Origin: Limiplasma sp045538465
GTDB taxonomy: Bacteria; Bacillota; Clostridia; Christensenellales; Aristaeellaceae
Length of the DNA stretch: 8,252 nt
Assembly: GCA_045538465.1 (NCBI GenBank)
Contig: JAZSRK010000036.1
Span: 1-8,252 of the forward strand
Direction: 5' to 3'
Shown here: positions 1 to 6,094 of the stretch, one piece after another
Layout of the letters: every line of letters begins with the position of its first letter
Numbering within the stretch: the first letter of the stretch is position 1
Position numbers and translations under genes: made by a program
The notes under the pieces: model-generated
Databases searched by the model: none
The model's input: the letters and a program-made list of their open reading frames with translations, nothing else
What the model was told of the DNA's origin: nothing

Positions 1-44
1 GTCCTCACGCCTCGGTTCGTTTTACTCACCCTTCCGGTGGTTTC

Positions 45-70
45 GGAACCCTTGCGTAGCAAGGGATTCC
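45..70. repeat. Inverted repeat 1 of an intergenic hairpin cluster
   Basis: The arms GGAACCCTTGC and GCAAGGGATTCC flank a GTA loop, giving an 11-bp stem with one bulged A. It is the first of three hairpins spaced only a few bases apart. No coding signal covers it. It resembles the palindromic units of dispersed intergenic repeat families, but one window cannot show whether it recurs in the genome. Confidence 0.6.
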
Positions 71-73
71 TAT

Positions 74-118
74 CGCCGTTTGCCGCCCGGCGAGCCGTAG
101 GCGAGTAGGCAAACGGTG
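74..118. repeat. Inverted repeat 2 of the hairpin cluster
   Basis: The arms CCGTTTGCC (76-84) and GGCAAACGG (108-116) are perfectly complementary, and the stem extends by a G-T and a C-G pair to 74-118. The 23-base loop contains two copies of GGCGAG (89-94 and 100-105), a word that returns in hairpin 3 (145-150). The shared word suggests the hairpins belong to one composite element. Confidence 0.65.
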
Positions 119-125
119 CAAGCCT

Positions 126-160
126 CGTCGAAAAAGTCGCCATAGGCGAGTTTTTCGACG
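126..160. repeat. Inverted repeat 3, near-perfect palindrome (possible two-way terminator)
   Basis: CGTCGAAAAA (126-135) pairs with TTTTTCGACG (151-160), and TCGCC (137-141) pairs with GGCGA (145-149) around an ATA loop. A single G-G mismatch (136/150) interrupts the 15 pairs. On either strand the inner stem is followed by a run of T, so it could end transcripts arriving from the left edge. It could equally be the last unit of a dispersed repeat. It lies just upstream of the promoter of the next gene. Confidence 0.65.
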
Positions 161-182
161 ACCTGTAGCAACAGCAAGGTGC

Positions 183-211
183 TTTTCAATAGCCGCCGCC
201 CACGGTATAAT
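183..211 (+). promoter_or_regulatory. Sigma-A-type promoter for the XRE/zinc-ribbon gene
   Basis: A perfect TATAAT (206-211) lies 17 bases downstream of TTTTCA (183-188), which matches four of six positions of the -35 consensus. Transcription would start near 218, at the first base of the GAGGTGAGG Shine-Dalgarno stretch (218-226), leaving a leader of only about 10 bases before the ATG. The start site is inferred from spacing alone. Confidence 0.65.
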
Positions 212-227
212 CTCTTTGAGGTGAGGA

Positions 228-893
228 ATGATGGATACCAAGGAGATGCTTTTGAAACTGAGAACCAAATTTGGGCTTTCGCAGGATGAGCTTGCGGAAA
301 AAGTATTCGTTACCCGTCAGGCTGTTTCTCGATGGGAGACGGGCGAGACCACCCCGAACATCGAAACGCTGAAACAACTATCGAAATTATACAACGTTTC
401 CATCAATACCCTGCTTGGCTCGCCAAGAGAGCTTACCTGCCAATGCTGCGGGATGCCGCTGGAAGATCACGATATCAGCAAGGAAAAAGATGGCGCTTAC
501 AATGAGGAATACTGCAAATGGTGCTATACGGATGGCGAGTTTACAATGGATTTTTGGAAACAGTATGCCCGTATTGGCGGCAAGGAAAAATTTGAGGAAT
601 TTAAGCGGCAGATCATCGATGAGTTTAACACGCTTCTGCATGTGGAGGGCTTGCCTAAGGTAGAGGACTTGAATGTGCTGTCGGGCAGCTTTATCAATCT
701 GGAATACAGACTGCCTAACGGACAGTTGGTGAAGTTTCTGGATGATCGGGCCACCTATCTGGGCAACCAGCTGGAATGTGAATTTGGCGGCAGCAGATGT
801 TATGGTATTGCAGCCAATATGGATTTTCTATTGGTTTGCAGCTACGAAGAAAACGGCGAAAATCCTGAATTGATCGTATATCAAAAAAGATAA
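228..893 (+). CDS. XRE-family regulator with zinc ribbon and unknown C-terminal domain
   Basis: Predicted cytoplasmic DNA-binding protein of 221 residues. Residues about 6-64 form a helix-turn-helix of the XRE/Cro type (GLSQDELAEKVFVTRQAVSRW, recognition helix around 28-37, then TPNIETLKQLSKLY). Residues 71-99 carry two Cys pairs, CQCC (71/74) and CKWC (96/99), as in the Zn_ribbon_2 type of putative zinc ribbon. The tail (about 105-221) has no family I recognise. It has a helical stretch, then a probable beta-rich part with extra cysteines at 184, 191 and 204. Two tandem ATGs (228, 231) sit behind GAGGTGAGG, and either could be the start. The gene is monocistronic, with its own promoter and terminator, and converges on the ribonuclease gene. 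It looks more AT-rich than its neighbours, which may mean separate acquisition. Target genes and ligand are unknown. Membership of the HTH and zinc-ribbon families is fairly sure; regulation in response to metal or redox state is only a guess. Confidence 0.85.
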   Translation: MMDTKEMLLKLRTKFGLSQDELAEKVFVTRQAVSRWETGETTPNIETLKQLSKLYNVSINTLLGSPRELTCQCCGMPLEDHDISKEKDGAYNEEYCKWCYTDGEFTMDFWKQYARIGGKEKFEEFKRQIIDEFNTLLHVEGLPKVEDLNVLSGSFINLEYRLPNGQLVKFLDDRATYLGNQLECEFGGSRCYGIAANMDFLLVCSYEENGENPELIVYQKR

Positions 894-897
894 AACA

Positions 898-942
898 AAA
901 AGGCGTGGAATGCTGTACATCTGGCAGCATTCCACGCCTTTT
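898..942. terminator. Bidirectional intrinsic terminator
   Basis: The arms AAAAGGCGTGGAATGCTG (898-915) and CAGCATTCCACGCCTTTT (925-942) are perfectly complementary over 18 bp with a 9-base loop. The stem ends in TTTT on both strands. It lies between the stop of the plus-strand regulator (893) and the stop of the minus-strand ribonuclease (947), so it can end both convergent transcripts. Confidence 0.92.
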
Positions 943-946
943 GAGA

Positions 947-2632
947 TCACTTCTTGCCGTAGCGGCGGATCAAATTGTAAATATAGTTGGTCAACTTGCC
1001 CTGTTCCTTGCGGCTGCGGTTCTTCATGCGCTCCACCACATCCTGCAGCTTGTCCATGGCCACCAGCAGCTGGGCATAGGTCTGGGATACGTTCTGATGC
1101 TGCTTGTCCTTCTTCTTTTCAGGCTGCTTCTCTTGGTAGCTGGGGGAAGAGTTGGCCTGCTGGGCGTCAGCGGCAGCCACTTCCTTGTCAGCCTTCTTGA
1201 TGAGCTGGTGGTTGCCTTCGCACAGCTTCTTCATGGCGATCAGATCCCAGCTTTCGCCGTTGTAGGGGGCGGTGGCGGTGTGCTCGTGCTGTTCATTCAG
1301 CAGCTTGGCAAAGGTATCGGTCACGCCGTCCTCGCCATGCACCACGAAAACCTGCTGGGGCTTGGGGGAGAAGTTATTGACCCAGTTGATGAGCCCGGTC
1401 TGGTCAGCATGGCCGCTCTTGCCAGCCAGCACATCGATGCGGGCGTTTACTTCGATGGGCTCGCTGAACAGTTTGACCTGCTTAGCACCATCCACCAAGC
1501 TGCGACCCAAGGTGCCGTTGCTCTGGTAACCCACGAACAGCACGGTGCATTCCGGGCGCCACAGGTTGTGCTTCAGGTGGTGACGGATGCGGCCTGCATC
1601 GCACATGCCGCTGGAGGAGATGATCACCTTGGGCTCCTTGTCCACGTTGAGGGCCTTGCTGTCATCAGCAGTGATGGACAGGCGCAGGTCGGGGCAGGCA
1701 ATGGGGTTGATGCCCTGCTTGAGCAGCTCCAAGGTCTCCTCGTCGGCGCATTCGTAGGTGTTTTCTTTGAATACGTTGGTAGCTTCCACGGCAAGGGGGC
1801 TGTCCACATAAACGGGGAAGTGGTCGTGCCCCTTAACAAGGCCGTGCTGCTTGATGTGACGGATAAAGTACAAAAGCTCTTGGGTGCGGCCCACAGCAAA
1901 GCTGGGGATGACCACGTTGCCGCCCTTATCCAAAGTAGACTGGATGATCTCGGTCAGATTGCCGATGTAGTCCGGGGTGGGGCCGTGGGTGCGGTCGCCG
2001 TAGGTGGATTCCATCACCACGATGTCAGCCCGGTGCATGGGGATGGGATCCCGCAAAAGGGGCTGACGAATATTGCCGATATCGCCGGAGAACACGATGA
2101 TCTTTTCGGTGTCCTCTTCTTTAATGGTCACTTCGATGGCAGCGGAGCCCAGCAAGTGCCCCACATCCACCATGCGGATGGTGATGCCGTCAAAGATATC
2201 CACGCTGTCGTTGTAGCGACAGGGCACAAACTGGCCGTGAACGCCCAAGGCATGCTCCTGCGTGTAGAGAGGCTCCACCAAGGGCTTGCCGCTGCGCTGG
2301 TTCTTGCGGTTCTTGTACTCGGCATCGCTTTCCTGAATGTGGGCAGAGTCCAGCAGCATGATCTTGCACAGATCGGTGGTGGGCTCGGTGGCGTACACAT
2401 GTCCCCGGAAACCGTTCTTATACAAAAGGGGCAGGTAGCCGCTGTGGTCGATGTGGGCATGGGTGAGCAGCACAGCATCCAAGCTGCCCTCGGTGATGGG
2501 CAGGGGCGTGTTCTCATACAGGTCGCTGCCCTGTTCCATGCCGTAGTCGATCATGATGTTCTTGCCGCAGGCTTCCAGCAAAAAGCGGCTGCCGGTCACC
2601 TCGTGGGCGGCGCCTAAGAAAGTCAGTTTCAT
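947..2632 (-). CDS. MBL-fold/beta-CASP ribonuclease (CPSF-73-like)
   Basis: A cytoplasmic zinc-dependent RNase of the metallo-beta-lactamase/beta-CASP superfamily, 561 residues. The MBL core (about 1-205) carries HAHIDH at 58-63, H159 in VGHLLGSA and D184 in FSGDIG. The beta-CASP part (about 205-370) has E208 in MESTYGDR, FAVGRTQE at 245-252 and the SSGM..GRIRHHL block at 340-353. The RMMBL/RNA-specificity part has SGHAD (407-410) and VHGE with H432 as the last metal ligand. All catalytic motifs appear intact. Residues about 478-561 form a charged Lys/Gln-rich linker and probable helical tail beyond the usual ~450-470 residues; this may bind RNA or partners. The start at 2632 has AGGAGG seven bases upstream. 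The gene follows the phosphatase gene by 48 bases and may end the operon. Family is sure; the physiological RNA substrate is unknown. There is no KH domain, so it is not the archaeal aCPSF1 type. Confidence 0.93.
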   Translation of the reverse strand: MKLTFLGAAHEVTGSRFLLEACGKNIMIDYGMEQGSDLYENTPLPITEGSLDAVLLTHAHIDHSGYLPLLYKNGFRGHVYATEPTTDLCKIMLLDSAHIQESDAEYKNRKNQRSGKPLVEPLYTQEHALGVHGQFVPCRYNDSVDIFDGITIRMVDVGHLLGSAAIEVTIKEEDTEKIIVFSGDIGNIRQPLLRDPIPMHRADIVVMESTYGDRTHGPTPDYIGNLTEIIQSTLDKGGNVVIPSFAVGRTQELLYFIRHIKQHGLVKGHDHFPVYVDSPLAVEATNVFKENTYECADEETLELLKQGINPIACPDLRLSITADDSKALNVDKEPKVIISSSGMCDAGRIRHHLKHNLWRPECTVLFVGYQSNGTLGRSLVDGAKQVKLFSEPIEVNARIDVLAGKSGHADQTGLINWVNNFSPKPQQVFVVHGEDGVTDTFAKLLNEQHEHTATAPYNGESWDLIAMKKLCEGNHQLIKKADKEVAAADAQQANSSPSYQEKQPEKKKDKQHQNVSQTYAQLLVAMDKLQDVVERMKNRSRKEQGKLTNYIYNLIRRYGKK

Positions 2633-2680
2633 GGGTGTCCCTCCTCTGTGGTAAGAAAGTTGAACAGTGATGGGAATGTA

Positions 2681-3130
2681 TCAGCAGTCGGGTTGATAGA
2701 ACCGACTATCTGTCAGCTTGGGGAGCAAAGCGGTGAGCTGCTGCTCCATGGCGGCGGCGCAGGCTTCGTAGATGGCATCGGAACCGCCGAAGGGATCGGG
2801 GATCTCTGGGGAAAAGCAGCGGATGGGCGGCACTTTGTCAAAGCGGCGGATCAGCGCTTCGCCGTGCCGTCTGCTGACGCAGAAAATCAGATCGGCGCTG
2901 TCCAGCAAAGCTTGGGTAACGCTCTGAGAGCGGTGCTGGGAAAGGCTCAAGCCGCGGCGGCTCATGGCGTGCTGTGCCCCGGTGGAGGCGGGCTGCCCGT
3001 CCCATGCATCCACCCCAGCGGAGATGGCTCGTACATCCGTGAGGCCATTCTTCTGGCATAGGTGATTCATCAGGCAGGCTGCCATGGGGCTGCGGCAAGT
3101 GTTGCCGGTGCAAACAAACAGGATGGTCAT
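2681..3130 (-). CDS. ywlE: Low-molecular-weight phosphatase, probable protein-arginine phosphatase YwlE
   Basis: Low-molecular-weight protein phosphatase of 149 residues, a typical length. The P-loop CTGNTCRS at the N-terminus supplies nucleophile C7 and R13 (CX5R), and the general-acid DP pair is D112-P113. In this family the residue two before the P-loop Arg helps set specificity: B. subtilis YwlE has Thr and dephosphorylates phospho-arginine, whereas tyrosine phosphatases usually have Ile. Here it is T11, favouring phospho-arginine, the mark placed by McsB for ClpCP degradation. A second P-loop cysteine (C12) could allow oxidative disulfide switching. I chose the ATG at 3128-3130 over an upstream in-frame ATG at 3175 because the P-loop then sits at the N-terminus, the start lies one base after the Sua5 stop, and AGGAGG is six bases upstream. 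No mcsB lies in the window, so specificity is inferred. Confidence 0.88.
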   Translation of the reverse strand: MTILFVCTGNTCRSPMAACLMNHLCQKNGLTDVRAISAGVDAWDGQPASTGAQHAMSRRGLSLSQHRSQSVTQALLDSADLIFCVSRRHGEALIRRFDKVPPIRCFSPEIPDPFGGSDAIYEACAAAMEQQLTALLPKLTDSRFYQPDC

Positions 3131-3131
3131 A

Positions 3132-4178
3132 TCAGCCCTCCTCGTCTGCGTCGATGGTGCGGAAACCCGCTGCACGGCTCAGGCGGTTCATCACGGCCAA
3201 GCCAACGCCCTCGGCGGGCAGCACTTCGCTGTAGAGCACATCCACGCCATCGGCATCCGCTTGGCGCAAAACGGCAAACAGGTTGCGGGCTACGGTCTCC
3301 GGCTGGCTCAGGGAGCCGATGCACTGTACAGGATAGCCCTCGTAGGTTGGCATATGCTCCTGAAAGGCCAGCAGCAGCACGCTCTGTGCGGCTTGTTGGG
3401 CTTCGGTGCATAGGCGCTTCATCAGCTGCTGCACCTGCTGGGGTTCGCCCTTTACAAGAGATAGGGTGCCCTTGGGGGCGTAATGCTTGTACAGCATACC
3501 GGGGGACAGAGCCTTTTCGCCCTCTTTCAGGGGACGGAGCACGCTGTCGGCCACGGCGACTTCATCCAGCACGCTGAGCAGCATATCAGGGGTAATGCCG
3601 CCGGGGCGTAGCACGGTGGGCAACTCCCGGGTCATGTCGATGACGGTGCTCTCTAAACCCACTTCGCAAGCGCCGCCGTCGATAACGGAGTACAGCTTGC
3701 CGCTCAGGTCGTCCATTACATGCGCTGCAGTGGTGGGGCTGGGCTTGCCGCTGGTGTTGGCGCTGGGGGCTGCCACCGGCACGCCGGAGAGCTCCAAAAG
3801 CTTGCGGGCAACGGGATGGGACGGAATGCGAATGGCAACGCTGGGCAACCCAGCGTTGACCACCTCCGGTACGATGGGTTTCTTAGGCAATAGCAGCGTC
3901 AGCGGGCCGGGGCAGAAATGGGTCATCACACGGCGGCTGCGCTCGTCTATATGGCAAAGCGGCTCCGCAGCTTCGATGGAGGGGACATGCACGATCAGGG
4001 GATTGTCGGCTGGGCGTCCCTTGGCAGCAAAAATCGCCCGGACGGCAGTCTCGTTCAGCGCATCCGCGCCTAGACCGTACACCGTTTCCGTGGGCATGCC
4101 TACCAGCAAACCATCCTGCAAAGCTTGTGCAGCTTTTTGCAGGTTTTCTTCCGTGGGGGTCAGCAATAGGGTCTCCAT
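3132..4178 (-). CDS. ywlC: L-threonylcarbamoyladenylate synthase (Sua5/YwlC type)
   Basis: Makes threonylcarbamoyl-AMP from threonine, bicarbonate and ATP, the first step of t6A formation at position 37 of ANN-decoding tRNAs; TsaB/D/E complete the transfer. The 348 residues fit the long Sua5 form rather than the short TsaC form. The YrdC domain (about 7-200) shows PTETVYGLG (29-37), KGRP (53-56), CPGPLT (89-94) and APSAN (137-141), the binding-site landmarks. The linker SPGMLYKHYAPK (225-236) is typical of Sua5 and leads into the C-terminal Sua5 domain (about 237-348). I chose ATG 4176-4178, one base after the prfA stop, with GGAG 12 bases upstream. An in-frame ATG at 4190 would add MNCN and overlap prfA by 11 bases, but its GGAG directly abuts the codon. 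The downstream phosphatase begins one base after this stop, and its ribosome binding site lies inside this gene's last codons. Confidence 0.93.
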   Translation of the reverse strand: METLLLTPTEENLQKAAQALQDGLLVGMPTETVYGLGADALNETAVRAIFAAKGRPADNPLIVHVPSIEAAEPLCHIDERSRRVMTHFCPGPLTLLLPKKPIVPEVVNAGLPSVAIRIPSHPVARKLLELSGVPVAAPSANTSGKPSPTTAAHVMDDLSGKLYSVIDGGACEVGLESTVIDMTRELPTVLRPGGITPDMLLSVLDEVAVADSVLRPLKEGEKALSPGMLYKHYAPKGTLSLVKGEPQQVQQLMKRLCTEAQQAAQSVLLLAFQEHMPTYEGYPVQCIGSLSQPETVARNLFAVLRQADADGVDVLYSEVLPAEGVGLAVMNRLSRAAGFRTIDADEEG

Positions 4179-4179
4179 G

Positions 4180-5247
4180 TTACAGTTCATCTCCGAAGGC
4201 TTTCAGCTTTTCGGCTTGCTCTGCCAAGCGAAGGGCCTCAATGATCTCGTCAATATCTCCATCCAGAATGCTGTCGATCTGGTACAGGGTCAGGCCGATG
4301 CGGTGATCCGTCACCCGGCCTTGGGGAAAGTTGTAGGTGCGGATGCGCTCGCTGCGGTCGCCGGTACCGATTTGATCCCTGCGATTTTCGGCATAGGCGC
4401 TGTCCTTTTCCTCACGGTATTTGTCGTAGAGGCGGCTTTTGAGAATGCGCATGCACATTTCCCGGTTCTGGATCTGGCTGCGCTCGTTCTGGCACTGCAC
4501 CACGATGCCGGTGGGCAGGTGGGTCATGCGCACAGCGGAGTCGGAACGGTTAACGTGCTGACCGCCTGCGCCGCCTGCACGGTAGGTATCGATGCGCAGA
4601 TCGTTTGGGTTGATCTCTACTTCTACGTCCTCGGCCTCGGGCAAAACGGCCACGGTGCAGGTGCTGGTGTGGATGCGCCCGCCGGACTCGGTGGTGGGCA
4701 CACGCTGCACCCGGTGCACGCCGCTTTCGTATTTCAAGCGGCTGAATGCGCCGTCCCCGGCAATGGTGAGCACAGCTTCCTTGACGCCGCCCAGCTCGGT
4801 CATGTTGCCGCTGACCAGCTCCACCCGGAAGCGGTTGCGCTCGGCGTAGCGGGTATACATGCGCAACAGCAGTGCGCCAAACAAAGCGGCCTCGTCACCA
4901 CCGGCACCCTGACGGATCTCTACCACAACGTTTCGGTCAGCGTTGGGGTCGGGGGGCAATAGCAACAGGCGCAATTCATGCTCCTGCTGGGTTTTGGCTT
5001 CTTCCAGTGCTGGCAATTCTTCCTGCGCCAACTCTGCCATCTCCGGCACGCTGAGCATTTCCTTGGCATCTTCAATTTCGGCAAGGGTCTGCTGATACTG
5101 CCGATAGGCCTTCACCTGTGGCTCCAAGGAAGCGTGCTCCTTGAGCAGCTTCTGCCACTTGGCTTGGTCGGCAATGATCTCCGGCTGACTGATGGCCTCT
5201 GTCAGCTCCTGATAGCGTCCCTCGATCCAGTCGAATTTTTCAAACAG
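4180..5247 (-). CDS. prfA: Peptide chain release factor 1, apparent CTG start
   Basis: RF1 recognises UAA and UAG in the ribosomal A site and triggers release of the finished protein. With the start proposed here it has 355 residues, the normal length. The N-terminal helical domain occupies about 1-100. The stop-codon recognition tripeptide PTT is at 184-186 in RVPTTES, the catalytic GGQ at 228-230 in AGGAGGQHVN, and the conserved TYNFPQGRVTDHRIGL lies near the C-terminus. The only in-frame codon after the upstream stop that could give the conserved N-terminus (FEKFDWIEGRYQEL) is CTG at 5245-5247. It has AAGGAG nine bases upstream and lies six bases after the prmC stop. Using only ATG, GTG or TTG, the first start would be TTG at 5125-5127, which gives 315 residues and removes part of domain 1. 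That TTG also has AAGGAG nine bases upstream. Function is certain; the start is inferred. Confidence 0.93.
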   Translation of the reverse strand: MFEKFDWIEGRYQELTEAISQPEIIADQAKWQKLLKEHASLEPQVKAYRQYQQTLAEIEDAKEMLSVPEMAELAQEELPALEEAKTQQEHELRLLLLPPDPNADRNVVVEIRQGAGGDEAALFGALLLRMYTRYAERNRFRVELVSGNMTELGGVKEAVLTIAGDGAFSRLKYESGVHRVQRVPTTESGGRIHTSTCTVAVLPEAEDVEVEINPNDLRIDTYRAGGAGGQHVNRSDSAVRMTHLPTGIVVQCQNERSQIQNREMCMRILKSRLYDKYREEKDSAYAENRRDQIGTGDRSERIRTYNFPQGRVTDHRIGLTLYQIDSILDGDIDEIIEALRLAEQAEKLKAFGDEL

Positions 5248-5262
5248 GGTAAGTCACTCCTT
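5245..5262 (-). promoter_or_regulatory. Ribosome binding site and CTG start codon of prfA
   Basis: Read on the minus strand, AAGGAG (5262-5257) is followed by nine bases and then CTG (5247-5245). The binding site lies in the last sense codons of prmC, whose TGA (5256-5254) falls in the spacer, so ribosomes ending prmC are placed to restart on prfA. The in-frame stop directly upstream rules out any ATG, GTG or TTG that would retain the conserved N-terminus. Confidence 0.7.
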
Positions 5263-6093
5263 GATGGCTTTCACGATCCGTTCCAGCCCATACAGATCCT
5301 TGATGATAGTAATGTCCCGATAGGCATCTTCGGCGCTGAGCAGTTGCGCCACTTGGGCGGCTTGGGTGCTGCCCACCTCCATGGCCAATAGCCCGCCGGG
5401 GTTTAGATGTTTGTGAGCCTTTGCAGCGATGCGGCGGTAAAAATCCAGTCCGTCGCCGCCGCCATCCAGCGCCATCAGCGGCTCTCTGAGCACTTCCTCT
5501 TGCAAGGTTTTGCATTCGGTGCTTTCAATATAAGGCGGATTGGACAAAATCAGGTCGAAAGTAAGACCGGCGAGCGGCTCAAACAGATCCCCTTGATAAA
5601 AGGCGATGTCTGCCTCATGCCGCTGGGCATTCTGCCGGGCCACCGCCAGCGCATCGCCGCTCAGGTCGGCAGCGGCTACGGCAGCATGGGGGCACTGGTG
5701 CTTCAGCGTGACGGCGATGGCTCCGCTGCCGGTGCATAGATCGAGGGCAGAGGGGCTTTGCAGCTTACGAAGATGCTGAATGCCGATCTCGCACAGGCTT
5801 TCCGTTTCCTGACGGGGGATCAGCACCCGGCTGTCCACCGCATAGGGCAGGCCATAGAACCATTGCTCCCCCAGCAGATATTGCAGGGGCTCCCGCTGCG
5901 CCCGATGGAGCAACAGCGCCCGATAACGGGCGCTGTCGTCAGTGCTTACATCTTTCGCACCGTCCAGACGGACGGACAGCGGGTCTTTCTCAAGAACATG
6001 TGCCAGCATCAGCAGTGCATCCTGCGCAGGATCGGGTACATGGGCTTTTGCAAGCTGCTGTGCGGCATCGGTGAGCAGTTGATGAACGGTCAT
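5254..6093 (-). CDS. prmC: Release factor glutamine methyltransferase PrmC (HemK)
   Basis: Transfers a methyl group from S-adenosylmethionine to the glutamine of the GGQ motif of RF1 and RF2, which raises peptide-release activity. It has 279 residues, normal for the family. The N-terminal helical substrate-binding domain (about 1-80) leads to LIPRQETE (91-98), where most homologues read PRPETE or PRPDTE. The Rossmann methyltransferase core follows, with SAM motif DLCTGSGAIAVTL (118-130), acidic residue D143 and the catalytic NPPY (185-188). The start at 6091-6093 lies one base after the stop of the DUF1385 gene. I see no strong Shine-Dalgarno there, so translation probably depends on coupling. 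Its direct target, prfA, is the next gene, an arrangement common in bacteria. Confidence 0.95.
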   Translation of the reverse strand: MTVHQLLTDAAQQLAKAHVPDPAQDALLMLAHVLEKDPLSVRLDGAKDVSTDDSARYRALLLHRAQREPLQYLLGEQWFYGLPYAVDSRVLIPRQETESLCEIGIQHLRKLQSPSALDLCTGSGAIAVTLKHQCPHAAVAAADLSGDALAVARQNAQRHEADIAFYQGDLFEPLAGLTFDLILSNPPYIESTECKTLQEEVLREPLMALDGGGDGLDFYRRIAAKAHKHLNPGGLLAMEVGSTQAAQVAQLLSAEDAYRDITIIKDLYGLERIVKAIKE

Positions 6094-6094
6094 G

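Noticed and set aside
74..160. CRISPR-like repetition of GGCGAG at the left edge.
   Set aside because: The word is only six bases long, the copies are unevenly spaced and sit inside hairpins, and there are no spacer-sized unique segments or cas genes.
1..182. Possible end of an insertion sequence or an attachment site in the hairpin cluster.
   Set aside because: No transposase or integrase, no target-site duplication and no second terminal repeat are visible. The tRNA genes at the other end show no duplicated 3' end within the window.
26..377. Short minus-strand open frames over the hairpin cluster and the start of the regulator gene.
   Set aside because: They read through the inverted repeats and then antisense to the helix-turn-helix gene; no plausible start signal or homology is visible.
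905..2617. A 570-codon open frame on the plus strand, rich in Val, Leu, Ala and His.
   Set aside because: It is the antisense shadow of the ribonuclease gene (947-2632, minus), whose catalytic motifs and ribosome binding site are clear. It overlaps the terminator and has no recognisable domain.
3131..3175. Upstream ATG (3175) for the phosphatase gene, adding 15 residues.
   Set aside because: It would overlap the Sua5 gene by 44 bases and push the catalytic P-loop away from the N-terminus, where all family members have it. The ATG at 3130 has a better-placed AGGAGG.
3487..4962. A 491-codon plus-strand open frame.
   Set aside because: It lies antisense to the Sua5 and prfA genes, crosses both, and its translation is low-complexity Ser/Ala/Val text without family features.
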